Source: Blautia coccoides (lineage in GTDB: Bacteria; Bacillota; Clostridia; Lachnospirales; Lachnospiraceae). From it: a stretch of 64,000 nucleotides of DNA. This document shows positions 28,179-37,136 of this stretch, piece after piece. Location: contig NZ_CP136422.1 of assembly GCF_034355335.1 (NCBI RefSeq), positions 201,001 through 265,000 of the forward strand, in the 5' to 3' direction. The notes under the pieces were generated by a model. The model worked only from the letters and a program-made list of their open reading frames with translations, did no database searches and was not told the DNA's origin. Positions within the stretch are counted from its first letter, which is position 1. Each line of letters starts with the position of its first letter. The position numbers and the translations under genes are program-made.

Positions 28179-31100
28179 ATGGCAGACGCAAGAACCGAGA
28201 AACAGAAAGTAAAGGAGATAACGGACAGGCTGGAGGAAGGCTTGAAAGAATTATTTGAGGGCGAGAAGTACAAAAGCTACCTGAATACCATGTCTAAATT
28301 CCATAATTACAGCGCAAACAATATCCAGCTCATAGAGATGCAGTGTCCGGGGGCTACATATGTTGCCGGGTACAAGAAATGGCAGAAAGAATTTGAACGC
28401 CATGTAAACAAGGGCGAGAGGGGTATCCGTATCCTTGCGCCCGCACCTTATAAAATCAAAGAGGAACAGGAAAAGATTGATCCGGTCACAAATGAGCCTG
28501 TGCTTGACCGGGACGGGATGCCCGTCATAGAGGAAGTGGAGATAAAGATACCCGCCTTTCGTGTTGTCACAGTGTTTGATTATTCGCAGACGGACGGGAA
28601 AGAACTTCCCGGACTTGGCGTGAATGAGCTGCATGGGAATGTGGAGCGTTATCAGGATTTTATGGAAGCACTCAGCAGGGTTTCCCCTGTCCCAATCCGT
28701 TATGAGGGCATGGAGGGTGACAGGAAAGGTTATTTTATTGACTTAAACCGCCCTATCGCCATTAAGGAGGGCATGAGCGAAGCGCAGACCGCAAAAACCG
28801 GAGTCCATGAGGTGGCACACGCTAAACTCCATGCAAAGGAGATTGAACAGGAAACAGGGACTGTCAAAGACCGGGAAACAAAAGAGGTGGAAGCGGAGAG
28901 CATCGCCTACACTGTCTGCCAGCATTTCGGGATTGACACGTCCGATTATTCTTTTGGGTATATCGCCGGGTGGAGCAGCGGAAAAGAAATGCCGGAGTTA
29001 AAATCTTCCCTCGATACAATACGCCGGACTTCCTCGGAACTGATAAAGGGGACTGAAGCGCAGCTTTTGGAAATTGAAAAAGAACGTGCTGCAGAACAGG
29101 CACAGGAGGATATGATTCTGCTTGTGGCAAATACAGACCGTTCGGAATATGACCTTTTGAGCGTTAAGGGCATGGAGAGGACGGAGCTTTTTAATTCGCT
29201 GCTTGCCATGAAAGACGATGACAGGCAGAGCGTGGAAGCCTACCTTGAAAGAGCCGGGGCATGGGTAACGCTGCTTGCCAATGAACGGAGCGAGGAAGTG
29301 GGGGAATATCATTTAGATTACGCTTACAATACGGATACCCATGAGATAACCGATTTTAAGGCATTACAGGAAGAACGGGAGAAAGCCAATATTCCGATTG
29401 AGTATGGCGATGTGGTTGTGAGAATCTCCACGCCGGACAGCGGGGAATATGAAACAATTAAAATCACAAATATGCAGTCAGAAGTGGCAAATGTTGTATA
29501 TTCTATTCCATTTTTGCAAGAAAATGAGTGGAATGGAAATGTTCTGGACTATCTGCAGGAGAAAGGGTTTGAGTTTGTTCCGATTATGAGAACCGGGGGA
29601 GTAAATGACGGTTATCCGCAGTTCTATGATTTTGATGTGGATATGAGCGAATGGGAAGTGCATACCGCTTCGGAACTTCCGGCAACCGTACAGGCGGAGC
29701 AGCTTATTAACCGCATGGAATTTCACAGATCGGTGTATGACACAGATGAGCGCAACCTGATTATGAACCACGCTTATAAGCTGGATGATATGTACAAGAC
29801 AACTTCCCTTGCCCATTCCCTTGCGGAGCAGAAAGACGATTTACCGATGCTTCTGGAAACAATCAAGGCGGCGGAGGAAGAAATTGACTTCCTTCCGGAC
29901 GGTATGGTGGGGTTATCACAGATGCACGAATACGGGTATTCTTGGGATGAAATGCTCCCTCTGACAAAGGACAGGGCATCGGAGCTGTTCGGGGAGGATG
30001 TGTCGGTGTACCAGCTCCACGCAGACGGTTCAGAAACGCTTGTGGAGGACAGGGCGGCATTACAGGGGCATGACGGGCTGTTCGGCGTGGAAAAAAGCGA
30101 TTGGAACGCTTATCTGGAATACCAGTCCATGAAGCAGGAATTAGAGGACAGCGAACCCAACCGGGAAGCACAGCTTTTGTATGGCAATGAGAGCAGGTTT
30201 GGCATCTATCAGCTTAAAGATACGGAGGAAACAAGGGATATTCGCTTTATGAATATGGATTACCTTGAAAAAGAAGGTATCTCGGTTTCCAGAGAGAACT
30301 ACACGCTGGTCTATACCGGGGAGCTGAAGGAGGGCATGAGCCTTGAAGATATTTATACCCAATTTAATATAGACCACCCGGCAGACTTTACCGGGCATTC
30401 CCTTTCCGTCAGCGATGTGGTGGTGCTGCATCAGGACGGGGAGAACACAAGCCATTATGTGGATTCCGTTGGTTACAGGGAGATACCGGGGTTTACAAAG
30501 GAACTTTCCGTATCAGCAGAAGTCACTGTGGAAAAAGCGGAGGTCATGGAGGAAACAGCAGAAATTTTGGAGGGAGCAGCGGCAGAAAATACAGCGGTGG
30601 AGCCGGACGATGACAAGGTTTCCTATTATGTTATTGAGGATTTATCCACATGGGCGGAGAACAGCCCGGAAAAAAGTAAGCTGGAGCGTTTTGACAGCCT
30701 TCCGGAAGCGGTGGCGAAATTTGCGGAGTACCGGGGAGAAGATGTGGAGGACAAGCCGGATATGGCAAGGGCAACTCTCGGCTTCAATGTCAATGGCAGC
30801 GAGTTTGACCTGATCCACGTCAGGAACCATGAAAACTGTCTGTCACTGGATTTTACACACAGCAGGGCGGCAGAGGAAAGCAGCCGCTTCATGGATGATT
30901 TGCAGACTTTATATCATGAGGTCGGTTTTGATAAGGTAAGGGTACACCGGGAGATGTCACCGGAGGAAATCAAGGATTTTGTGAAACAGCGGTTTGAGCA
31001 TCAGTTAAAGAGCAGCGGTCTTGATGATATTTCCCTCTATATGGACAGGTTTGATACACTTTACGGACAGGGGAAAATGGAACACCTCATGCCGACAGCT

Positions 31101-32777
31101 AACCAGAAGCAGATAGTGGAAGATGTACCGTTCATGGAGTGGGAAAATCCGTACATAGACACCAAAAGCCAGACAATGGGCAGAGAAGAAACAGAGCTTG
31201 CCTTCCGTCTGGCAGACCGTTATATCAGTATTCAAGAAGCTACGGAGGGATATGATTACACCATTTATGATATGAATTACCGGGAGCTGGACGGGGGTGT
31301 GTATGACAATCCGGACATAACAATTAGACAGGCACTTGATGAGATTGTAACGGATTTGAAAGAGCCTATGCACAGGAGTGAACTGGAGGGCAGTATCCGC
31401 ACTGATGATGAACTGATACCGATTGATTATGATGGATTGATGGAAAAAGCGGAGCAGGCGGAAAAAGGGCATCTTGAGGAACGGATCAGAAACGAAGTGC
31501 CGGAAGCTATGGAAAGCAAGGTCATAGCGGATTTTAAAGCCAAAACTGAGGAATTATTTCATGGCATCAACGGGCAGACACAGGAAGATATAGAACTGAA
31601 TGTTTACGCCTATTTACAGTCCAAGATTGACGAGTATGGAATGGATATACAGCTTGTGGATATGGCGGTATCCGGGAGCAGGTGCAGAGGTTTAGAGGGG
31701 GCTGGTTCTGACCTTGATGTGGTAGTGGAGTACCGGGGCGGGGAAAACGAAGATGCCCTGTTCAACGCCTTTAACGAGGACGGTTTTAAAATCGGCGGCG
31801 TTAAGGTAGACATCAATCCCATTACAGAGGGCAAGACCGGGACGCTTGGGGAGTATCTTCTGGGCGTGGAAGCCTACCTTGAGGAAAAACGTGCCGCCAT
31901 GCAGGAGAAAGCCGCAGAACAGGCACAGGAGGAAAAACGGACGGTTGTAACCCTTACAGTGGCGGAGTGCGGGGAGTTCCACAATTTCGGAGAGTACCAT
32001 GAGGATATAGCGGGTGTGGAGGAAGCAATCGCCATTTTCAACCGGATACCGCCAGAGAGGATGAACGCTATCCCAAGCATCGGCATCAATATCCATACAG
32101 AAGGGACAGAGAGCTATGAGGACACGCAGATGGATATTGTTTCGGGCAGAGTTGCGGATTTGGAGATTCTGGACTATGTGCCGGAGATTACGGACAATCC
32201 AAAGGCGGTGGAGGTCATTGCGGAGCTGATCGACAAGCTGCCGGATATAGAGGTCAGGGGTTCTCTGGAGAAGTGGCAGGCGGCTTTCCTTGCTGCGGAG
32301 ATGGACCAGCTTTCCTACAACTACGACACTGTTCAGTACAATCAGACAGTGGAGGACAGGGAAGCGCAGATAGCGAATATCACAGAGGACATCAGGAACG
32401 GGAATACCGGGTATCTGAATGATTTCCTCAATGCGCTCATTTCAGACAGTATCCGGGAAGGCATGACGGATATTTTCGGGAAAGGGACGGAGCTTGATGA
32501 CAGTGAGGGCGTACAGACCGCAAGGAAGGCGAAGGAGCTGTTAGATAAGCTAACAGAATACAAGCCGCTTGCAAAGATTGAGGAACTGGAAGAATGTAAC
32601 TATAACATGATTGATAACGTCCTGAACAATGAGAAGCCAAAAGAAGAAAAGCAAGCAGGCAGAATTTCCATAAAGGAAAAACTGGCGGAGAAAAAAGCGG
32701 TCATCGAGCAGAGGGATAAGTCAGATAAGGAAGTCCCTGAAAAGGGAACAGAGAAAAAATCAGAGAGGGAGATATAA
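28179..32777 (+). CDS. Polyvalent protein with ArdC-like, YodL and nucleotidyltransferase-like domains
   Basis: A 1532-aa multidomain protein. Residues 1-300 resemble ArdC: an N-terminal ssDNA-binding domain and a metallopeptidase part with VHEVAH near 208-213. An LPD-type domain is at about 400-490 and a YodL-like domain at about 665-770 (DIYTQFNIDHPADFTGHSLS). At about 1150-1240 a nucleotidyltransferase-like segment shows GSRCRGLEGAGSDLDVVVEY. The C-terminus has RISIKEKLAEKK. ArdC proteins counter host restriction after transfer (known); the roles of the other domains are unproven. TTRAP follows after 3 bp. Confidence 0.82.
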   Translation: MADARTEKQKVKEITDRLEEGLKELFEGEKYKSYLNTMSKFHNYSANNIQLIEMQCPGATYVAGYKKWQKEFERHVNKGERGIRILAPAPYKIKEEQEKIDPVTNEPVLDRDGMPVIEEVEIKIPAFRVVTVFDYSQTDGKELPGLGVNELHGNVERYQDFMEALSRVSPVPIRYEGMEGDRKGYFIDLNRPIAIKEGMSEAQTAKTGVHEVAHAKLHAKEIEQETGTVKDRETKEVEAESIAYTVCQHFGIDTSDYSFGYIAGWSSGKEMPELKSSLDTIRRTSSELIKGTEAQLLEIEKERAAEQAQEDMILLVANTDRSEYDLLSVKGMERTELFNSLLAMKDDDRQSVEAYLERAGAWVTLLANERSEEVGEYHLDYAYNTDTHEITDFKALQEEREKANIPIEYGDVVVRISTPDSGEYETIKITNMQSEVANVVYSIPFLQENEWNGNVLDYLQEKGFEFVPIMRTGGVNDGYPQFYDFDVDMSEWEVHTASELPATVQAEQLINRMEFHRSVYDTDERNLIMNHAYKLDDMYKTTSLAHSLAEQKDDLPMLLETIKAAEEEIDFLPDGMVGLSQMHEYGYSWDEMLPLTKDRASELFGEDVSVYQLHADGSETLVEDRAALQGHDGLFGVEKSDWNAYLEYQSMKQELEDSEPNREAQLLYGNESRFGIYQLKDTEETRDIRFMNMDYLEKEGISVSRENYTLVYTGELKEGMSLEDIYTQFNIDHPADFTGHSLSVSDVVVLHQDGENTSHYVDSVGYREIPGFTKELSVSAEVTVEKAEVMEETAEILEGAAAENTAVEPDDDKVSYYVIEDLSTWAENSPEKSKLERFDSLPEAVAKFAEYRGEDVEDKPDMARATLGFNVNGSEFDLIHVRNHENCLSLDFTHSRAAEESSRFMDDLQTLYHEVGFDKVRVHREMSPEEIKDFVKQRFEHQLKSSGLDDISLYMDRFDTLYGQGKMEHLMPTANQKQIVEDVPFMEWENPYIDTKSQTMGREETELAFRLADRYISIQEATEGYDYTIYDMNYRELDGGVYDNPDITIRQALDEIVTDLKEPMHRSELEGSIRTDDELIPIDYDGLMEKAEQAEKGHLEERIRNEVPEAMESKVIADFKAKTEELFHGINGQTQEDIELNVYAYLQSKIDEYGMDIQLVDMAVSGSRCRGLEGAGSDLDVVVEYRGGENEDALFNAFNEDGFKIGGVKVDINPITEGKTGTLGEYLLGVEAYLEEKRAAMQEKAAEQAQEEKRTVVTLTVAECGEFHNFGEYHEDIAGVEEAIAIFNRIPPERMNAIPSIGINIHTEGTESYEDTQMDIVSGRVADLEILDYVPEITDNPKAVEVIAELIDKLPDIEVRGSLEKWQAAFLAAEMDQLSYNYDTVQYNQTVEDREAQIANITEDIRNGNTGYLNDFLNALISDSIREGMTDIFGKGTELDDSEGVQTARKAKELLDKLTEYKPLAKIEELEECNYNMIDNVLNNEKPKEEKQAGRISIKEKLAEKKAVIEQRDKSDKEVPEKGTEKKSEREI

Positions 32778-32780
32778 GCG

Positions 32781-32984
32781 ATGGATAAATTTACAGTGGA
32801 AGAAATCAATTTGATGTGTGTGTTTGAGGGGCAGGACAGGACGGGCATGATTGCCGACATAAAGAATGTGATTCCCCATATACAGGACAGTGACATGGTG
32901 GAGCTTGCCGGACAGGTTTTAGGGAAACTGGAAACCATGAGCGATGCGGAATTTACAGAGGTGGCATTGGAAGCGGCGGAGTGA
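32781..32984 (+). CDS. TTRAP, transposon-transfer assisting protein
   Basis: A 67-aa acidic protein matching the TTRAP family (MDKFTVEEINLMCVF at the start), small proteins encoded near the relaxase in Tn1549/CTn elements. It starts 3 bp after the polyvalent gene stop and ends its operon. The name reflects an association with transfer; the mechanism is unknown. Confidence 0.82.
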   Translation: MDKFTVEEINLMCVFEGQDRTGMIADIKNVIPHIQDSDMVELAGQVLGKLETMSDAEFTEVALEAAE

Positions 32985-33101
32985 TTGACGCAAATCTTTT
33001 ATAGCATTATTCGACATAACGTGCTATAATTCTCTTAGTCAGATTAGAACGAGTAGGGATAGTCTGCGGTTGTCCTTTCTGGAAACGGAAAGGAGGTCGG
33101 T

Positions 33102-33185
33102 ATGAATACGTTAGAAGTGCTTACGTTGGTGCTGGTGATTTTTGCAGCCTTGACATACATAGACAATAAACACAACCGCAAGTAA
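33102..33185 (+). CDS. Holin-like toxin mini-protein (Hol-Tox type)
   Basis: A 27-aa peptide, MNTLEVLTLVLVIFAALTYI then DNKHNRK: one membrane helix with a short basic tail, the form of the Hol-Tox family of type I toxins. A strong AAAGGAGG site precedes the ATG and a TATAAT is at 33025-33030. A tight hairpin follows the stop. The antisense antitoxin RNA typical of such systems was not identified with confidence. It could contribute to ICE maintenance. Confidence 0.65.
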   Translation: MNTLEVLTLVLVIFAALTYIDNKHNRK

Positions 33186-33190
33186 CGGAA

Positions 33191-33224
33191 AAGGCTATCT
33201 TCTACTGCCATAGAGGATAGCCTT
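33191..33224 (+). terminator. Hairpin after the mini-toxin gene
   Basis: AAGGCTATC and GATAGCCTT form a perfect 9-bp stem 5 bp after the toxin stop codon. The T tract is poor (TGTAATCCGTATTTTTT), so it may act in both directions, also for an antisense RNA. Confidence 0.6.
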
Positions 33225-33349
33225 GTAATCCGTATTTTTTACGCTTTATAAGTTTCCGATTGTGCAACCGTCGGACACGCTAATATCCTTCGGCTTCTAA
33301 GATGATTATAAACCAACACTGCGAATTTTGCAAGAGGGTTTAGGGAATG

Positions 33350-33376
33350 GGGGTGCTTCGGCACTCCTGTTTTTTT
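33350..33376 (+). terminator. Strong intrinsic terminator
   Basis: GGGGTGC, a TTCG tetraloop, GCACTCC, then TGTTTTTTT: a classical rho-independent terminator. It ends rightward transcription before the hairpin region and the convergent relaxase gene. Confidence 0.85.
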
Positions 33377-33493
33377 GCAGATTTGTAGACTATATTACAG
33401 GAATATGGTCTTGTCTGCAAGGAATTTTTTTGTTTTTTATAACAAGGTAGGAAGAAATGGGTGGGATTCCGCCGCCTTCGGCATTGTGGGCAA

Positions 33494-33618
33494 TGTGTAT
33501 AACTTCCCGTTTTATGGAGCTGTGGGCAACACTGTTTGCAGCATGTGGGAAAGCTGCCCTTTGCTTTTCCACATGCTGTGAATGGTGTTGTCCATAGCGG
33601 AATGGGGAGTTATGCACA
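33494..33618 (+). repeat. 125-bp imperfect inverted repeat, RNA-type hairpin
   Basis: The arms start TGTGTATAACTTCCC and end GGGGAGTTATGCACA, each about 50-57 bases, with a loop near 33555. Aligning arm 1 with the reverse complement of arm 2 gives only T/C and G/A differences plus one 5-base bulge. All are G-T pairs on the plus strand, so the plus-strand single strand folds almost fully. It lies 47 bp after the convergent relaxase stop. It may be a single-strand origin, part of oriT, or a structured RNA. Confidence 0.8.
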
Positions 33619-33664
33619 TTTCCACGATGCTCTTTTGATTTTAAAGCCTTTTTCAGACAGGGAA

Positions 33665-35038
33665 TTACCGGGAAGGGTTATTATCCCGGTCAGGCTGTTC
33701 CTGTGCGCTTTTTGTCGGCTCTGTGCGCCCTAAATACTGGTTCAGGTTCTCCAGTTTCCGGTTCAGCGATTTCAGCTCTTTTTCACAGTTTTTGTATGTG
33801 ACGGTCAGTTCTTTTTTCTGTGCGGTCAGCTCCTGATATTCCGCTTTCAGCTTGTCAATGTTCAAGCCTTTTAAGGGGATGCCCGCCTGTTCCAGCATAC
33901 GCCTTGCGCCGCCATAAAGGATGATCTGGCTCTCATGCTTACGGAAATAAGCGTCAGGATTTTTGGACTTCTTATAGGCGATATGATACGCTTTATTTGC
34001 CTTGTACTGCTCCGCATATTTGATGATTTCCGCAAGGTCTTTGATGCGGTTCTCCAGCTTGCGGACAGTCTGCTTTGCTTCCTTCCCGGTGGCGGCTGTG
34101 GTGGCGATTTTCTGTTCCAGTTCTTTTATAGAGCCAGCTTCATTATATGCCTGTGCCGCAATCTTTAAATTCTCAACCGCCGCCCACCTCTGCAGCCCCG
34201 GACTGTTCTGGAATTTCTCATCAGAGGTGTCAATCAATCTCTTATCTGCGTAATCCCTTTTCGGGATAACTGCCTTCCGTTCCCGTTTCAGTTCAATCCG
34301 TTCCTTGATCCGCTCCTTCGTGTATTCCTTTCCGAGTGACTTGATGCTGCCACGCACAAAACGGTCTTTGCCAAGTGGACGGAAGGAGATAAATTTGAGG
34401 GCGTCTTCCCCAAAAGTTTCCCCTTTTATCTCATAGCCTTTTGCCCGCATCAGGAGCAGAAATTCTTCATAGGTGGAGGATGATTTTATGGCGGCGTTGA
34501 TGTCTTTCCTTATCTGTGTTTTCCATGCGGCGCTGTTCTTATCTGCCTGCCATTCGTTGTATTTTTTTCCACGCTCCCCACCGGGGATAATGACAGAAAG
34601 ATTATGCTCGTTGCACAGCTCGTCACTTAATTTTCGGATGCGGTAATAGCTCTGCTTGCAATCATGGTATTTGTCATGTTCTATGTTGTCAGCAGCACAG
34701 AAAATGATATGGTTATGGACGTGACCTTTATCAATATGTGTGGTGACAACATAAGAAAATTTTCCCTCTAAAACCTTGTCGGCAAGTTCTTTCCCTATCT
34801 GGTGCGCTTCATCAAAACTGACCTCACCGGGAGCGAAAGCCTGTATCAGATGATAGGCTTTATTGGGGCTGTTTTCCCGGCAGTGGTCTAAGGTATATTT
34901 AAAGTCAATCGCTGCGGTTTCCGGCGCACAGGCATAGGAAGAAATGTAGATGCTTTCATCTGTCTTGTCCGGGTTGCATATGTAGGCTACCGCTTTATCA
35001 ACGGTTGCTGTGATAGCATGGATTTTTGTGACTGCCAT
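33665..35038 (-). CDS. Relaxase, MOBP-like (VirD2/MobA type)
   Basis: A 457-aa relaxase that nicks the transfer origin and pilots the strand. The likely catalytic Tyr is Tyr19 in AVAYICNPDKT. The metal-binding histidine cluster is HIDKGHVHNHIIF (His101, 106, 108, 110). The C-terminal half (about 280-450) is a long Lys/Glu-rich coiled coil. The start ATG overlaps the mobC end by about 50 bp, so the two are coupled. Length and motifs agree with the relaxases of Tn1549-type elements. It runs opposite to the conjugation operon. Confidence 0.92.
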   Translation of the reverse strand: MAVTKIHAITATVDKAVAYICNPDKTDESIYISSYACAPETAAIDFKYTLDHCRENSPNKAYHLIQAFAPGEVSFDEAHQIGKELADKVLEGKFSYVVTTHIDKGHVHNHIIFCAADNIEHDKYHDCKQSYYRIRKLSDELCNEHNLSVIIPGGERGKKYNEWQADKNSAAWKTQIRKDINAAIKSSSTYEEFLLLMRAKGYEIKGETFGEDALKFISFRPLGKDRFVRGSIKSLGKEYTKERIKERIELKRERKAVIPKRDYADKRLIDTSDEKFQNSPGLQRWAAVENLKIAAQAYNEAGSIKELEQKIATTAATGKEAKQTVRKLENRIKDLAEIIKYAEQYKANKAYHIAYKKSKNPDAYFRKHESQIILYGGARRMLEQAGIPLKGLNIDKLKAEYQELTAQKKELTVTYKNCEKELKSLNRKLENLNQYLGRTEPTKSAQEQPDRDNNPSR

Positions 35039-35328
35039 ACCTGTTTCATCAACTCCTTTACTTCGTCCATATCTTCCTGATAGACGTGGTTTGTGCTGTT
35101 AATCCTCTTTGCAATCTGGTTCAGGTTAGAGCTGATCCGCCCCAACTCCGTATTGTATTCCCGCAAAAAACTGTAATCCACGTCATAGACATATCCGTAT
35201 AAAATCAGCTTCCGTATAAAAGCCGATTTGCTTTTCATGCCGGACAGCTTAAACTTCTCATCAAGGATGTACTGCTCTTTGTCATCTAAGTGAAATTCAT
35301 TCCGGTTGGTGCGTGTCCTGTTTGCCAT
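34987..35328 (-). CDS. mobC: MobC-family relaxosome accessory protein
   Basis: A 113-aa protein with an N-terminal ribbon-helix-helix-like segment and the MobC signature in its C-terminal half (ELGRISSNLNQIAKRINS). MobC proteins bind oriT and help the relaxase melt DNA at nic. ATG 35328 fits the family start (MANRTRTNRNEF) with AAAGGA upstream; an in-frame ATG at 35358 would add 10 residues. Its promoter and oriT should lie just upstream, in 35360-35640. Confidence 0.85.
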   Translation of the reverse strand: MANRTRTNRNEFHLDDKEQYILDEKFKLSGMKSKSAFIRKLILYGYVYDVDYSFLREYNTELGRISSNLNQIAKRINSTNHVYQEDMDEVKELMKQVWQSQKSMLSQQPLIKR

Positions 35329-35519
35329 TTTTACATCGTCCTTTCTAAATTTGGGCATAAAAAAACTGCTGTAACTTGTTCGGTTTACAACAGTCTGGTT
35401 TCGTGTCTGTTCAGTTATTTTTGGATAGAATTATCCATGTGTTATTGTAGCAAATCTGCGGGGGAAGGTCAAGGACTGGCAGAGAAAAAACGGAAAGAAA
35501 ACCAAAGAGGGTTAGGGAC

Positions 35520-35594
35520 ACTTCCCTATGGAAATTTCATCATACGGACGGTAGGGAAGTATGGGGAATTTTGCCTGTGTGTCCGAACACAGGC
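35520..35594. other. Candidate origin of transfer (oriT) upstream of mobC
   Basis: The 380-bp gap between mobC and arsR holds two inverted repeats: ACTTCCCTA (35520-35528) with TAGGGAAGT (35552-35560), and GCCTGTGT (35573-35580) with ACACAGGC (35587-35594, 6-base loop). A weaker pair, ACTGCTGTAAC with TTTACAACAGT, is near 35370-35392. Inverted repeats beside a mobC-relaxase operon are typical of oriT. The nic site cannot be assigned by eye, and the arsenic island begins right after. Confidence 0.45.
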
Positions 35595-35642
35595 AGTGCT
35601 TGCTATTTTTGAAATTTGTTATGAAAAAAAATAAAAAACATA

Positions 35643-35671
35643 TTGACAAATCTCGATATGATACATATAAT
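35643..35671 (+). promoter_or_regulatory. Promoter of the arsenic island
   Basis: TTGACA (35643-35648), 17-bp spacer, TATAAT (35666-35671): a full consensus promoter 38 bp before the arsR start. ArsR probably represses it by binding over this region, which is inferred from the family. Confidence 0.82.
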
Positions 35672-35709
35672 AACACATAGACAAACATCAATGAATGGAG
35701 GCGCATGGA

Positions 35710-36009
35710 ATGGATAATAAAAAAATTGCAGTCATGTTTAAAGCATTTTGTGATGAAAACAGATTGCAGATTTTAGGACTTTTGCGGAGTGGTGAGAGAT
35801 GTGCTTGCGATATTTTAGAAGAAATGCATATTACACAGCCAACGCTGTCACATCATATGAAAATCTTGTGTGATGCTGGCGTTGTGACTGGAAGAAAAGA
35901 AGGAAAGTGGATGCACTATTCTATTTCAAATGAGGGTTTGAGTGAAGCTATGAGATGTTTGGAGCATTTTGTCAACTGCTCCAAGTATGAAAGTGGGAAG
36001 TCGTGTTGA
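35710..36009 (+). CDS. arsR: ArsR-family arsenic-responsive repressor
   Basis: A 99-aa winged-helix repressor of the ArsR/SmtB family. The As(III)-binding pair is Cys31 and Cys33 in ERCACDIL at the start of the recognition region; the HTH follows (ITQPTLSHHMKIL). Extra cysteines are at the C-terminus. ATG 35710 is chosen because GGAGG lies 8 bases upstream; ATG 35695 is in frame but lacks a site. It is first in the arsenic operon and should repress it until arsenite binds. Confidence 0.9.
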   Translation: MDNKKIAVMFKAFCDENRLQILGLLRSGERCACDILEEMHITQPTLSHHMKILCDAGVVTGRKEGKWMHYSISNEGLSEAMRCLEHFVNCSKYESGKSC

Positions 36010-36109
36010 AAAAAGTGATTGGTAGTAGAACTTTTTTACACGACTATTCATATAATCAATATATAGATATATTTGAATATTTATATGCTTAAATGGAAGG
36101 AGAATCATT

Positions 36110-37117
36110 ATGTTACAAAATGTATGGGATTTTTTTCAGGATGAAATTTTAGGAATGAAATGGCTGAATAGACTAATTGGAAGTGGCTTGGAAGCGGCTG
36201 GTCTTGATACAGGCGGTAAGGTAGGGGGAAGCATTCAGTTTTTTATTTATGATGTAGTAAAAATCATGGTGCTGTTAGGATTTTTGATTTTGATGATTTC
36301 CTATATACAAAGCTATTTTCCGCCAGAAAGAACCAAGAAAATTCTTGGCAGATTTAAAGGAATTGGAGCAAATATAATCGCTGCTTTGTTAGGAACAGTT
36401 ACACCGTTCTGCTCCTGTTCTTCCATTCCTTTATTTATTGGATTTACCAGTGCGGGACTGCCACTTGGTGTTACGTTTTCATTTCTTATATCTTCGCCAA
36501 TGGTTGACTTGGGTTCGCTGGTGCTGCTTATGAGTATTTTTGGCTGGAAAGTTGCTATTGTGTATGTCATTGTAGGGCTTGTTATTGCAGTTGTAGGTGG
36601 AACAATTATAGAAAAGTTACACTTGGAAAATCAGGTACACGAATTTATCAGAAACGGTCATGCGATGGATGCTCCGCAGGAAGAACTTACCAAAAAGGAC
36701 AGATTAAAGTTTGCGTGGGATCAGGTTGTTGAAACTGCAAAAAAGGTAGCACCTTATGTATTGGTAGGAGTAGGTATTGGAGCGTTTATTCATAATTGGA
36801 TACCGGAGGATATTATTGTAAAGGTATTAGGAACAGGCAATCCGTTTGGAGTAGTTATTGCCACAGTAGCAGGCGTACCGATGTATGCAGATATTTTTGG
36901 CTGTATTCCGATTGCGGAAGCTCTGCTTGCGAAGGGGGCAAGATTAGGTGTTGTGCTGGCATTTATGATGGGGGTTACAACGCTTTCACTGCCGTCGATT
37001 ATTATGTTGAAAAAAGCGGTTAAATCTAAGTTGTTAGGAATTTTTGTAGCAATATGTACGCTTGGTATTATTATTGTCGGATATTTCTTTAATGCCTTTC
37101 AGTATTTATTGGTGTAA
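36110..37117 (+). CDS. arsP: ArsP-like permease (organoarsenical efflux candidate)
   Basis: A 335-aa permease with about eight to ten membrane helices and the TPFCSCSSIPLF motif near residues 97-108 typical of the ArsP/DUF318 permease family, whose members export trivalent methylated or aromatic arsenicals. A second family motif, GVPMYADIFGCIPIAEALL, is near 250-270. It lies 100 bp after arsR; GGAAGGAG precedes the ATG. Substrate assignment is from family and operon context; some relatives are uncharacterised. Confidence 0.82.
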   Translation: MLQNVWDFFQDEILGMKWLNRLIGSGLEAAGLDTGGKVGGSIQFFIYDVVKIMVLLGFLILMISYIQSYFPPERTKKILGRFKGIGANIIAALLGTVTPFCSCSSIPLFIGFTSAGLPLGVTFSFLISSPMVDLGSLVLLMSIFGWKVAIVYVIVGLVIAVVGGTIIEKLHLENQVHEFIRNGHAMDAPQEELTKKDRLKFAWDQVVETAKKVAPYVLVGVGIGAFIHNWIPEDIIVKVLGTGNPFGVVIATVAGVPMYADIFGCIPIAEALLAKGARLGVVLAFMMGVTTLSLPSIIMLKKAVKSKLLGIFVAICTLGIIIVGYFFNAFQYLLV

Positions 37118-37136
37118 AGTACGGAGGTAAGAAATT

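Noticed and set aside
33375..33735. Several 65-75-aa frames on both strands
   Set aside because: They come from the long hairpin and the relaxase 3' end, with no ribosome sites or protein-like composition.
35290..35634. 114-aa rightward frame upstream of arsR
   Set aside because: It overlaps the mobC start and the oriT candidate, has no family resemblance and no ribosome site.
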